DNA of 64,000 nt from Platerodrilus igneus (lineage: Eukaryota; Arthropoda; Insecta; Coleoptera; Lycidae), in the NCBI GenBank assembly GCA_036346225.1, contig JARFIW010000942.1, forward strand, positions 2,811,001 through 2,875,000. Reading direction: 5' to 3'. Positions 23,473 through 34,795 of the stretch are shown piece after piece. The position numbers were made by a program, and so were the translations under genes. The notes under the pieces are model-generated. The model saw nothing but the letters and a program-made list of their open reading frames with translations. It was not told the DNA's origin and did not search any database. The stretch's first letter is position 1. The number at the start of each line of letters is the position of its first letter.

Positions 23473-24360
23473 CTTACAACATTTAAAACGGCACTAAATA
23501 TTGAACCAATTATTGAACTAATTATTGAGCTAATTTTTAAATTAAGTATTAAACTGCGAATTGAACTAAATTTAACTAAGTAAACGATTAAGTGTTAAAC
23601 TGGGCGTTTAAACCAAGCTGTACTACGCGATTCAATAAACAACTACCAAACAAAATCAATAAAAAAATTTAACTGAAAACAATCCAAAGATACTGGTCAA
23701 CAGGAAACACCGGCAGTTCTAAGAATTGGGGTGGATGCAGAGACGCGCATCCACAACCAGGAGTTCAACAGGGAAAACAGCAGATCAGAGATAAAATTCA
23801 TTAATAGCATAAGGCATTAGTCTCTTTTTGAACATTTAAATTTTGTATGTACAGAGATATTTATGTAAAGGGTCATCCAAAATTTTTGGTTGATACGTAG
23901 AAATTACGTAAAAGGGAAAAAAGGTCATTAAACGCTCAACGTACTTCCAGTAGTTTACAGGGTTATTGTTGCCGGCTTTAAACTAATTTAAGGGAGTGAT
24001 AATTTGGGGACAAACTGATTTATACTATTACTTTGATTCAGGGGTTTTCTTAAAGAGCGAATAATATTACAAAGGTTGTGGCGCTACAAATTGTACATAT
24101 TTTGGTTATTAAATAAATTTTGCTTAACTTTGTTTACCTCATTCAGGTAGGAAGTGTTAGAGAAAAAAGGGGCAAAAACTTCTCTGTTATCGTATTGTCG
24201 TGCACTCTGTGTGGGGTTGAACTGAGCTAGTCGAGGCATGTAAAACGAATTGTATAAAATCTAAAGTTTTGGTACTAGGTTATTTAAAGACAGAGCGGTG
24301 GCGAGCAGCAGACAACTGAATGTTAAATACATCGGAGTACGGTGATATCATAGCAAAAAA
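23473..24360. other. Unassigned; may include the LTR of the next relic
   Basis: AT-rich with a GC-richer patch (23700-23790). It precedes a primer-site-like sequence at 24362, so part of it may be the 5' LTR of the gypsy relic, but no second LTR copy was found to confirm this. Confidence 0.35.
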
Positions 24361-24361
24361 T

Positions 24362-24562
24362 CTGGCGGCCCAAGCGTGCGGCTAGAACAAAAGAAATTTG
24401 ATAATCAAGCGTGGGGCTAGAACAAAAGGAAACTGAAGACCCAAGCGTGGAGCTAGAACAAAACGAACCTGACGCGTTAACGAAAGAGCTCGAATAAAGA
24501 AATTTGACAATCAAAGCGTGGGGCTAGAACATAAAAATACGTCACGATAATCGCAGGGCTCG
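24362..24562 (+). repeat. Primer-site-like tandem repeats in a gypsy leader
   Basis: TGGCGGCCCAAGCGTGCGGC at 24362 is a diverged tRNA-Lys primer site. The core (C)AAGCGTGGGGCTAGAAC is repeated about four more times at 24400-24560, with spacers resembling AAAAGAAATTTGA and one copy degraded to GAAAGAGCTCGAATAAAG. The array lies between the presumed LTR and gag. Confidence 0.6.
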
Positions 24563-24672
24563 AAGAAACTCGAAAATTGCATATTAATTAAAATTATGAA
24601 CTACAGGCAGACAAGAAATAAATTTAAGAAGTTAAATTATTTAGGATTTATTGTAAAAATAATTAGATCAAA

Positions 24673-25850
24673 ATGCACAAACGAATACAGAAAGTTAGGA
24701 AAGCATTAAGAAATGAGGGGGTAGAAATAGCATCTCAAGAAAATGTGTTCTTAGAAGATACACCGACTGAAACTGCGGGGAGAGTATTAAAAAAATGTCA
24801 CAGCGAGGAACAGCACACTACACAGGAGTCTAAAATGATGTCACTTTTATTAGCACTCAACGATACAATAGACAAAAATGAAGCCAACATGAAAAATATG
24901 ACTATAAAATTGAATGAAAATGCGCAAGAATTAAGGACAGAGTTTGGGCAAAATCTGGCTAAGTTGGGGAAAAATTTGAGTTTGGAAATAAAGATTTTAA
25001 GCGATGATTTAAATCAAACCATTGCTGAAATGAAACTACAGGTGCAGAGCAAAATTGTACGAATTATGGAGGATATTGATAAAGTCAGGGACGAAGTTAT
25101 AAAAGTTAAATCGAGCCAACAAGAATATCACGGATTTAGGTGTAAAAATACAAGAGGTTGAGAGGAATTGTAAGATAGGGTTCAGGACTGTAAATAGGAA
25201 ATAAAGAAGTTTAAAAACGGACTTAGAGAACTTGAGTAGAAACACGATGCAATACACTCGAGAACCCACAAGGATAAACCAACCAAGCATATCATTAGAC
25301 TAATACTCAAAATTTTGTGGGGATAATAAGCTAAACCCGAAATTATTTTTGAATAATGTCAAAACGCTGATACAGGGATCAACGGACGAGCAATATAAAT
25401 TAAATTTAGTGAGATCAATGTTAAAGGGGAGCGCAGAAATATGGTTTGGTTGAATAGAGGGCGAATTATAGACTTTTCAGGAATTTAAACAGAAATTTTT
25501 AAGGCACTTTTGGGGGAACAACCAACAATATACACTAAGAGATGACTTGACTATGGGGAAATATAATCACAATTTGGGAATGACCCGGGAACTGTATGCA
25601 TTACAAAATTTAGCATCGCAAGGCAACTAGATCCTCCCTTAGCGGAAAAGCAAATAATAAAATATTTGACAGGGCATTTTGAGGTGGAAGTGAGAAAATA
25701 TATAGCACTTCAAAACATCGTGGACCGGGATGTATTTCTGGAATATTTGCAGCGATACGATAAAATGGGACCGAACCGTAGGGTGGAAAACAAAATAAGA
25801 AATCAACCCATTTGTGAGTACACAGAGAAGTGTGGAAACGGACGGATTTA
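24673..25850 (+). pseudogene. Gypsy-type gag, broken
   Basis: The N-terminal part 24673-25161 is intact for 162 codons and rich in coiled-coil-like heptads (for example MTIKLNENAQELRTEFG and MKLQVQSKIVRIMEDIDKV). After stops, the capsid region appears in other frames: NPKLFLNNVKTLI, LVRSMLKGSAEIWFG, TFQEFKQKFLRHFWG and LTGHFEVEVRKYIALQNI (about 25330-25760). This is the gag pattern of arthropod gypsy elements. Several stops and frameshifts make it non-functional. No zinc knuckle was seen. Confidence 0.7.
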
Positions 25851-26154
25851 ATTATCGAAGAAATAGTAACAATTACAGGGGAAATTTTAATAGGGGCAAT
25901 TACAACAATTACAATGATGGTTTTAGACGTAATTGGACTGCGGGCTGCGGGTAACATGCCAACGCGAGAGACGAAGAGAACCAAGAACCCGTAGAACAAA
26001 CACGAGAATCGCGGAGAACCAACCGCACATACTCTGAAGTTACCAATCAGACAGTCCCATCTACATCGAATCAAAATTTGTAGAGAGATACAAACCAAGC
26101 AAGCCCTTAGGTATAAACCAATACGAACATTAGCGCGAATTTATTAAATTTAAA

Positions 26155-26580
26155 GTGGAAAATAATTTAAACAAAAACTTAGTATCTTTAATTAATTTAA
26201 AATTGGAGAATAATGTGATTAAAATACCCAATGAAACTAGAGCGAAGGCATCGCTCATTTCAGAAGATTTTGTTAAACGGGGAAAATTAATGGATCAAAT
26301 AATACCTGTAAGAAAGTGTAACTTGGTAACGCCAAACAGTAAAAACTTTGCGAGCATAAATAATATGGTAATTCTGACTTGTGAATTAGGAAATGTGAAA
26401 ACGAATTTATGATTGTACTTGGATTGGAGATGGACGCTATATTTGGGATGGATGTCATAGATAAGTTGGGGTTAAAAATAAATGCCGAAAGCAAAGAGAT
26501 AAGATGCAAAGGGGAATGTATTAAGTGGGATGAAGAGGTAAACGCAGAAGTCGAAAATGACTGTTTGAATATAATCAATT
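26155..26580 (+). pseudogene. Retrotransposon aspartic protease, active site lost
   Basis: LVSLINLKLENNVIKI is followed by a block where DTGA is expected but PNETRAKASLISEDFV is read, so the catalytic Asp is gone. After a frameshift near 26410 the C-terminal part reads MDAIFGMDVIDKLGLKIN, the usual end of gypsy protease domains. It lies in the normal order between gag and RT. Confidence 0.65.
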
Positions 26581-26599
26581 TGAAGGTGAGTTAGATAAT

Positions 26600-27032
26600 G
26601 CGGGAAAGGCAGAAGAAGAAATTAAGGGTCCAGGTGAAATAAAAGTTAGAGTTGATTCATTACTAGAAAGATATTCAGAATTAATAGGGTTAGAATCCAG
26701 AATTGCTACAGGCTATGAACACACGTTAGAAGTTGTGTACACAGAACCGTTTAATACAAAATTGTATTCTATTCCAGCCGCATACAGGGATAGAGTGAGA
26801 GGAGAGATTGAACAAATGTTACGGGAGGGTATCATTGAGAAATCGAGTACACACTTTCTACATCTTGAAAAGGATTTTACTGGAATTAAATGTGGCAGGT
26901 TTAAGATTAAATCTGAAGAAATGTGAGTTCTTCCAAGATAGGGTAAAGTTCTTAGGATGCCAGATGAGTGCTGAGGGCATGTTCATAGACAAGAATCGGT
27001 TATCGGAGATATTAATGGATCCATACAAAGAA
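26600..27032 (+). pseudogene. Gypsy reverse transcriptase, catalytic core deleted
   Basis: It begins LYSIPAAYRDRVRGEIEQML and REGIIEKSST (fingers of RT), then jumps directly to HFLHLEKDFTGIKCG and, one frame on, NLKKCEFFQDRVKFLGCQMSA (end of the palm/thumb). The part with the YxDD active site is missing, an internal deletion of perhaps 120 residues. The rest of pol is absent. Confidence 0.7.
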
Positions 27033-27084
27033 TAGAAATAATTGTACATAAAGATTAACAAATTGTAATATAGATGATTTATGT

Positions 27085-27495
27085 TAGGTACATGTAGACC
27101 TTTTTAGACTAGCTCAGAATAGAAAAGAATTTAGAGCTGCGTCAAACCGACTTTAAGTAAGTTCGAAAACAAAACAAAAAAAAAATAAAAATCAGTTAAC
27201 TAAATGTCACCAGGACATAACTCACAATTAGTTAGCGGTCTTGCATGTTGGTAGCGTTTCGTTGCTTAAGCCTTACCATAACATATAATTTAATAAACGT
27301 CACCATGACATAACTCACAATTAGGTAGCGGTCTGGCATGTTGGTAGCGATTCGTTGCTTAAGCCTTACCATAACATATAATTTAAGAAACGTCACCATG
27401 ACATAACTCACAATTAGGTAGCGGTCTGGCATGTTGGCAGCGATTCGTTGCTTAGACCTTAAGTAAGGTCGAAAACAAAATGATGAATGATGATG
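27085..27495 (+). mobile_element. Non-LTR 3' tail with 93-bp repeats
   Basis: Starts inside the ORF tail (VDLFRLAQNRKEFRAASN), then CTTTAAGTAAGTTCGAAAAC, three 93-bp units, and a final CTTAAGTAAGGTCGAAAAC plus ATGATGAATGATGATG. It has the same build as the copy at 5.4 kb. Confidence 0.75.
27206..27462 (+). repeat. 93-bp tandem repeat, three units
   Basis: Units begin at 27206, 27299 and 27392, exactly 93 bp apart. Because 93 is divisible by three, a spurious repetitive minus-strand frame arises; it is not a gene. Confidence 0.85.
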
Positions 27496-27503
27496 ACATG
27501 TAA

Positions 27504-27750
27504 ATAGGGGATTAGGATAGGGATTAGAATAGGGATATAGTTATAAAATAAGTTAAGCATGGATAGGGATTAGAGCAGGGATATAGTTATAAGATAAGTT
27601 AAGCATGGATAGGGATTAGAATAGGGATATAGTTATAAGATAAGTTAGGCATAAATAGGAATTAGAATAGGGATATTGTTCTAAGATAAGTTAGGCATGG
27701 ATAGGGATTAGAATAGGGAAATAGTAGAAGATTAGTTAGGCGTTATAGTG
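27504..27750 (+). repeat. 46-bp minisatellite, about five units
   Basis: ATAAGTTA(A/G)GCATGGATAGGGATTAGA units at 27548, 27594, 27640 and 27686 are 46 bp apart, with partial units on each side. It lies between a non-LTR tail and an LTR leader. Confidence 0.85.
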
Positions 27751-27835
27751 AAAACTTAAATAGCTAAGGAAATTCAAAAGGGGATTAACTTCAACATAAA
27801 CAAATAAAAATACAAGATTTGGACCAATGGGTTTT

Positions 27836-27853
27836 GTCTCACGTTGAGCGCCA
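27836..27853 (-). other. tRNA-Lys primer site, minus strand
   Basis: The minus strand reads TGGCGCTCAACGTGAGAC, 14 or more of 18 bases matching the Lys primer site at 17692. It orients the neighbouring LTR fragment (27860-28287) on the minus strand. Confidence 0.6.
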
Positions 27854-27861
27854 AAAATAAC

Positions 27862-28287
27862 ATTGATAAAAAATTTTATATTTTAATTTGGAGGGGAAAA
27901 TGCTATGACAATAACGTTATTTAGGAGTATATAGGATCACGAGTGTTGTATACTTTATGTAAACGACACCAAAGTCTAGAAAATTAAACATTTTTATCAT
28001 AAAGAGTGCGCAATTCGCCAAGTACACAAAAAGCAAATATCAAACACTGTATTGATCTCACAACCAACTTTAATCAATGACAGAAAGCTCATTTTTCAAG
28101 AATTCAATCACATTTAGTAAGATAAATAACTTTGTACGCAATCCAGTTCATTTTTGAGAATAGCAAAGTATTCATAAACTTGAAATAAATACGCATCAGG
28201 AACATCGAAAGTCAGACAAACATGAAACAAATTTTTTAAACTTGACGCATTAATGTTCACAATAATCAGATCTTTCAAAACAAACAT
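27862..28287 (-). repeat. LTR fragment next to the minus-strand primer site
   Basis: Homologous at 27915-28287 to 14800-15182. It abuts the primer site, as an LTR should, and breaks off where the non-LTR endonuclease relic begins. Confidence 0.6.
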
Positions 28288-29605
28288 GGAATCTTCTACG
28301 TGTATCGTCTTCTAACATGATGTTGAAATAATGTGTTTGTGATGATTAAATTGATTTTGTCACAAAATTCTACCAGCCTACTTCCCCTGTCGTTACTGGT
28401 GCCTAATCCAAATAAACCTACTACCGCTCTTTCCCTACCCTCACCTACCACTGCACTAAAGTTTCCTGTAATTATTAAATTGGCATGCCCTCTTACGCAT
28501 CTTAGTATGTCTGCGATGTCTTTGTAGAGGCGGCTCCGTGGCGTAGCTGGTATGTGTGTGACTACTACGTCCAAGGTCCCGGGTTTGAATCCCGACACGG
28601 TCCGCTTAAAAAATGTTAGGCGAGCATATTTCGCAAAAATACACCCTTGTTCGGATGAGAGGTAAAATGGAGGTCCCGTGTGTGAGTGTTGTCAAGCACG
28701 TTGAGGATCCCTACCTTGCTTGGAACAGCAAAGGTTCGGCAAAATTCCAAATTTTCCAGGCAAAAAAACTCGCTTCCTGGCCAATGTAGTACCTTCGGGT
28801 GGAGCATTGGAAACATATCCTTGTAGATCGCCGCTACCTCTTCCTCACTGTAGCTAGAAGTGGGCATATTTTCTTGTGTCATTACTGTATTTACCGGTAT
28901 AGATTCCATTCTAACCATGAGTGCTCTTTCGTTCTTTTGTAAGTAGTTTTCTACACAGTGCCCTATCTTTTTTTGCATAGCTATTCCCACACACAAATTT
29001 CCCTCCTTTACTCCTGTATGAATTACCCTAAAGTCTCCGCTCCAGAAATCCCATGCCTATGTCCCCCGAACTTCTCTAATCCTTATGTCTAATGCTAACC
29101 TGTCCATTTCAATTTTCAATTTCTCTACCTTACCTACTTGCTACATACCTTTGACATTCCACGCTCCGACTAGTAAAATGTTCCCGGCTCTTTTTTTAAA
29201 CTTTCTGATCACATCCTTCGAAGTAGTCCTCTCTTGCATATCCGAATGGGGGACTATTTTAACTCTGGAGTCTTTCACTACAGAGACTGCCATCATCTTA
29301 GATAACAATTTAAGTACCCTGTGTAATTGAGACGTAATGTGGTAGTTTCTCGTTGCCTTCCACGCCGTAGTAGTGTGTCTTAGAATGCCATATCGACTTC
29401 TTTGGTCTCTGCAAATCTAAGGACCTAGAGCCGCTGCCCTCTTTCGGGTACCTGTCTTAGTCTGGTTTCTCACTAAAGTCTCCACAAATTAGGGTAATTG
29501 TGTAATCCTACAGTGAGTCTCTTTAGCTTACTGGAACACGCAAGCCATTCTACTCGTTCTAGTAATCTAGAACTTCTTCAAGGTGCAGGTCCATTCAGAA
29601 CGAGA
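28288..29605 (-). pseudogene. Non-LTR endonuclease relic split by a SINE
   Basis: Read from 29605 downward: 5' leader homologous to 3480-3990, GAWNVKGM (start of the endonuclease), KIEMDRLALDI, VKEGNLCVGIAMQKKIGHCV, YSEEEVAAIYKDM, then the SINE. After it come ADILRCVRGHANLIITGNF, VVGLFGLGTSNDRG, SRLVEFCDKINLIITNTLF and HHVRRRYT. This is the apurinic endonuclease that nicks target DNA. The expected catalytic GDFN is read as GNFS, so it is inactive, and the copy ends before RT. Confidence 0.75.
28529..28818 (+). mobile_element. tRNA-derived SINE, copy 1
   Basis: 290 bp flanked by CTTTGTAGA (28520-28528) and CCTTGTAGA (28819-28827), an imperfect 9-bp target duplication inside the endonuclease relic. 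The head is tRNA-like: GGCTCCG, A box TGGCGTAGCTGG (28539-28550) and B box GGGTTTGAATCCC (28581-28593). The body is shared with copy 2 and ends GGTGGAGCATTGGAAA, without a poly(A) tail. Confidence 0.85.
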
Positions 29606-29888
29606 TTTTATATTATGTAATTAATATTACAAACCCTAAATGGTTACTTATTTATTTTTCTCTTTGAAAATATATTTGAGGTTTTATCTTATTTAATTAA
29701 TATTCTAAACATGAACGATCGTGTAGTTATCTTTCTTTCTGAAATTATTTATAAGATTTTACCTAATCTAATTTATTCTACAAATCATAAATTATCTATG
29801 TATCCTTCTCTTTAAAAATATCTTTGAGAGTTTACCTTTTCCAATTGATATACTAAGAGAAATGCATATAAACGACCGAGAAAGTATA

Positions 29889-32226
29889 CAAGGTGTCCAG
29901 AAACTCATGAACAAAATTTCAGGGTGTGGTAGGGGAGGTCATTTCCTACAAAATACCCCTGTATGTTAGAATTCAATTGTTTACGATTTCAAAGTTATTT
30001 CATTTTTGTGTTTTTTTGAAAAAGCGTGACTAACCATAGATTATTAAGTATTAAAAATATAATGTTGGCTCTTTAAACGTAATTCTTTGTTTGCGGTGTA
30101 GATGAAGGTTGCGTTGCCTCTTTCATAAGTGATAGATATTTCAAAAAATCGCCCATTATCACAAGAGAAAGTCGAAGTTGTCGGCGTCATTTCAGTCTTA
30201 TGAAAAATAGTTCGTGTTATTCAAATCGAAATTACTCAACAAAGTACCTCTTACCAAAAAGTGCACACCCATCTAAAAAGCATCCTTAGTTTATCCCCTT
30301 TCTTTAGAGGTATAGCTCATAAGCGTAAGTTTAGAAACTAAGAAAATATTTGAGTTTAATCGTACGAACAACACTTTTATTTAAAGATTCAACTAATCAG
30401 TTACCTTATATTTCTTAAAAAATAACCAATAAATAATATTCAATCCATTCAAAAATTGATTGTTTATAGTAAATGTTCAAATGTTTAACCACCTGTTTGA
30501 ATACACAAACGACACCTCCTGAAAAAGTTACGTTTTAAGGACCTGAATGCACAGCAATTTTTTTTAAATTGTTATTGCGGCCTCACGAGTCTTACTACAT
30601 AGCTCCTGCTCATCTATTATGTTTGCTTAATATACCAAGTCTTTGAAATGTTCCCATAAAAAATAGTCGATGGGGTTCAGCAGATGGCGCCACCTCGTCC
30701 TATTCATCGATTAGAGTAGTCGGCATTTAATAAATGTGTAATATTGCGGGGATAATGGGCTGGACCTCCATCATGTTGAAACCACATTGCTTGGCTTAGT
30801 ACTAAAGGAACATCATCTAGTAGAGGTCTTAATTCGTTTGCAAGAAAGTGATGGTAATGTTGCGCATTCAGCCTACCGAGTAATTCAAATGGACCGATCA
30901 ATACGCCATCAACTATACCTGCCCACAAATTAATACTGAAGCGATGTTGAAACTGTGATAGCCGTACCATCCTTGGGTTTTCAATTGCTCCGTAGTGAAG
31001 ATTATATATGTTAAAAGACCGATTCTGTTAAAGGATGCCTCGTTATTCCATAAATTTTTATCAAAAAATTGTGGATCCTGTTGATTTAGACGAAGCATTT
31101 CCCAAAAAAACGCCACCCTTTGTGCATAATCTGCATATGATACGGATGTAAGTTATTCCGGCGCAACATTGCATGAACTGTACTTCGCGCTATTCCAGAC
31201 TCTCTGGCAATAGCTCTGATATGCTGATTGTTGGAGTTTGTAAGGCCCTTGCAACGACCTCGTATTCACCAAAACACAAAGTGGTTCTCCTTCCAGGTAT
31301 GCTTGATGCATTCTTTGAAACACCCTTCTATCAGGAAAATTAACCCGGTTAGGGTTACGATCCCTGAACTCTCTAGCAGCTTGCAGAGCATTGCCGTTGC
31401 AGCGTCCATACAAGAAATGCATTTCGGCATATTCCCGAGCAGTGTATGGCATTCTTAATTGTAGAATTTACAGAAATTAACAGTAAATCCACAATTTGCA
31501 AAAAATAAACTCACAACTTAAACAAGAACTGCACGAATAAAGTCACCATAGAAACGGATGTAATTGCCAGAACAGCACACGACATACTAATATTTACCCT
31601 GGAAAACTTGGGATAATTAAATTGTAATTAACGCCTCATTAACGTTCGGGTTGTAGTTGAAGTATTTGCTTAAGTGTATGTAGGTATGCCATTGCTTGCT
31701 GTTGAATTGCCGAAGAATTTTTCACATCATTATTCATTCTTTTCATTCTAACTGAATTGTCGAATCCTTAGATAAATGTGTTGTTCGTACGATTAAACTC
31801 AAATATTTTCTTATTTTCTAAACTTACGCTTATGAGATATACCTCTAAAGAAAGAGGATAAACTAGGGATGTTTTTTAGATAGGTATGCACTTTTTAGTA
31901 AGAGGTACTTTTTTGAGTAATTTCGATTTGAATAAGACGAACTATTTTTCATAAGACTGAAACGACGCCGACAACTTCGATTTTCTCTTGTGATAAAGGG
32001 TGATTTTTGAAATATCTGTCATTTATGAAACAGGCAACCTTCATCTACACCGCAAACAAAGAATTACGTTTAAAGAACCAATATCATATTTTTCCAAAAT
32101 AACACAAAAAGTGAAATAACTTTGAAACTGTTAACAATTGAATTCTAATATACTGGTGTATTTTGGTAGGAAATGGCCTCCCCTACCACACCCTGAAATT
32201 TTGTCTATGAGTTTCTGGACACGCTG
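29889..32226 (-). mobile_element. Tc1/mariner element with about 0.5-kb inverted repeats
   Basis: The left end CAAGGTGTCCAGAAACTCAT and right end (complement CAGCGTGTCCAGAAACTCAT) are flanked by TA. The arms of about 500 bp (to about 30400, and from about 31740) are inverted copies with some mismatches. The transposase relic lies between them on the minus strand. 2,338 bp in all. Confidence 0.85.
30620..31452 (-). pseudogene. Mariner-type transposase with DUF4817-like start, broken
   Basis: MPYTAREYAEMHFLYGRCNG and ALQAAREFRDRNPNRVNFPD form the N-terminal helix-turn-helix (DUF4817-like). After frameshifts, NNEASFNRIGLL stands where the first catalytic Asp is expected (TDEASF), so that Asp is replaced by Asn. 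Then INLWAGIVDGVLIGPFEL, LDDVPLVLSQAMWFQHDGG (second Asp) and, after another break, NPIDYFLWEHFKD (third acid). This would be the DNA cut-and-paste enzyme of the surrounding element. Frameshifts and the lost Asp make it inactive. Confidence 0.8.
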
Positions 32227-33144
32227 TATATTAACTTAAGAAATACGGGTACACACAGCAGATACTAAAGAATCTGAGAGGCAACTACCTGCTGTTCTTA
32301 ACATATAAAATAGGGTAAACGGTTTCGTCCGCATGACAACTGAATAAACCTTGCGGTTAAAGCAGATATACGTACTATTGCAAAGTGCAAAATTTGTATC
32401 ACTTATTTTAGAAAAAAGAAAATTTCTTTGAGACATTACCACAAAGTTTGAACCGGAACCGTACCAAAAAAAAGATGTTGCTAAACAAACCGGAGGATTA
32501 TTTAGAAAACTTGAGCTCTAATTCAGCAAATACTTTTTCATAGAAGTAAACATTTGAATTTACTGACTTGCATTTAGTAAAAATGTGCAATAAAAATGTG
32601 AAAATTAACTTGTTCACTTATTTGACGCCTTTTGTACAGCTTCAGCGTGTTCCCCTACAGTTTGAGAAGCTCTATCGAGTAAAGGAATTCTTACCCACGT
32701 TCTATAGCTAATTCAAACTCATTGCAGGTATTTCTATATTGGTATCTGCTAAGCATAACCGTGCGGAAAACTAAGATTTCCTTGGTGTTTTTTATTTGTA
32801 ATCAACACAATATTAGAAAAGAATGTTTCAGAAGAAATATTTGACTGTCTTAACTTGTGGACGTAACATATCCGTTCCCACACAAATATTTGCAACGTTT
32901 TTGTGGTTTTCAAGCAGCGGAAACCCATATTAAGCCCAGGGGTTGTATGTTTTTTGCTCGTTCTAGTTTTAGTATTTTATACTCTAGCTAGGTAATATTT
33001 TATGAATGCAAACAACTTACAAGGTTGTATTTTGCAAAATTTATATCCGCAAAGAAAAACTCTTTTGTTATAATGAAGTAATATTGAAAAACTTTGTATA
33101 GGAATAGCAAACAAGGGGTGAAACGGGATCTACTGTATTATACC

Positions 33145-33235
33145 AACCATCGTGGTCTTTATGTACAAAGATTAGCTGTAATAAAATTTTATACTTTATG
33201 CGAGATTTCCACAATAAAACCTCATCCTCTAGCAT
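33145..33235 (+). repeat. Direct repeat, copy 1
   Basis: About 90 bp (core TTTATGTACAAAGATTAGCT, then TTTATGCGAGATTTCCACAA) recurs at 34131-34221, 986 bp away, with few differences. Confidence 0.8.
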
Positions 33236-34130
33236 ATAAGGATTATGATTCTTCAATATTCAAATACGCTTTTTGCTGTTTTTATTACGCCGGAGCACCA
33301 ACGTATTTACGCCCCTTTAGGTAGAATAAGATTACGACTAACCTCTTGGATGAAAGCCCAAAAGAGATGGCGATACTCACCCGGTTTATTATATGTTAGG
33401 AGTCATGTGTCAATATAAATATTTTGTAAGGGCTATTATTGTTACCTTGAACGTGCATATGTGGCGGTTTCTCACGGACATTAGGGCAGCACACTAAAAG
33501 TTTATGGCTCTAAGAGTTTTTCTGTGTAAGTAATTTCCGTTAAAAGGTTTTATATACGTCGATTGAATTATTCAAATTGTACGCGTGTTTGTTAAACATG
33601 TTTTCTTCTTTCCCGTATTTTTACCTACCGCTTTTATGCGAATTACACATTTTGCGAACAATGTGAATACAAAATGGTTTTATTGCAAACCTGAAATTAA
33701 CAAAAGCGTTGAAGTTGTCAGTCTAAACAAGTAAACCCTATTCAAAACAGAAAAAATTTAATTTCTAAACGCACTGTGTATAATCATCTGAATAAGTTAG
33801 TCAGTTCGACCGAAGATTCAATGGTGAAAACTGAAACTTTAACCCTGTTTCATGCAATGGTATAGCCTATTAAAATGCAAACCCTCCCTCTTTGCATACT
33901 TATGGCTTATCCTGCTGGTAGGTAATAACCCTGTAGTACTCAAGCAGGAATGTTATGTGTTGACCGTTAGGTTTGATTCAGAGTAAATGGATTACAGAAT
34001 TTAATGATGCTGCGAAGAACTGAAAACGCAAGAACGTCTTTGTATTTTCTCAGTTTAACGGAGAAAAATGTCAGAATCTAGGGATGTTTGATACATTCAT
34101 GACAACACTTTAAGAATTGTTGCAAAACCC

Positions 34131-34221
34131 AACCATTGTGGCCTTTATGTACAAAGATTAGCTGTAATAAAATTTGATACTTTATGCGAGATTTCCACAA
34201 TAAAACCCATCCTCTAGCACT
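34131..34221 (+). repeat. Direct repeat, copy 2
   Basis: Copy of 33145-33235. It ends about 170 bp before the BEL/Pao 5' LTR. The pair could be a small dispersed repeat or the product of a segment duplication. Confidence 0.8.
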
Positions 34222-34392
34222 ATCTAATATAATTTAAAATCTTTTCTGAATAGGCACTGAAACTTTTTTTGTATAATTCTTTGTTTTGGTACTTTTTGAT
34301 TTTGCTGCTAGTCGTGTGGAGCTAAAAATGGAGAAACTAAATTTTTGAAAAATATTTTGATACCTGTGAGCATTTTTGCATGTTGGACAAGT

Positions 34393-34795
34393 TGTTTGGT
34401 CTCTTTGTCGCACGTTTTCGTGTTTAAGTCGTCGTAAACTTGTAGTTGTAAATAAAATAGCAAAGCTGCCATCCCTTGTCCCATTATATTCTGTCATAAA
34501 ACCTCCTTTGTGCTTGTACAAATTAAGTTGGACTAAAGGGGTAGTGATCGACACTTGCTCATAGACATCGAAGAGAAACGTTTGTTGGTTCGGTAAAATG
34601 AGTTAAGTCATTAGTGTCTCTGAATGTGATTTTATGGATAAACCCTAAAAACACAGTAATAGTGCGTACGTAACACGCCCAATAAATAGCCATACGGTCC
34701 ATTTTGTTGAGGAGTAGAAACGACACTTATAGAACAATGAAATACGTCTGAGATAAGTCAATATATAAAATTATAAGACCCCTCGCGCGTTAGCA
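34393..34795 (+). repeat. BEL/Pao 5' LTR
   Basis: About 403 bp from TGTTTGGTCTCTTTGTC to CGCGCGTTAGCA, collinear with 43824-44234 with numerous substitutions. The next 500 bp are the untranslated leader. I could not assign the primer site. Confidence 0.75.

Larger units (their letters stand above)
32240..34390. other. No gene; contains a 90-bp direct repeat
   Basis: AT-rich spacer. Apart from the repeat pair listed separately, no coding frame or element was recognised. Confidence 0.4.

Noticed and set aside
27232..27432. Minus-strand frame with a 31-residue repeat
   Set aside because: It is a by-product of the 93-bp tandem repeat, which is an exact multiple of three.
28539..28610. A tRNA gene
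   Set aside because: A and B boxes are present, but the sequence is the head of a SINE with a shared body and target duplications, and it does not close into a proper tRNA acceptor stem.
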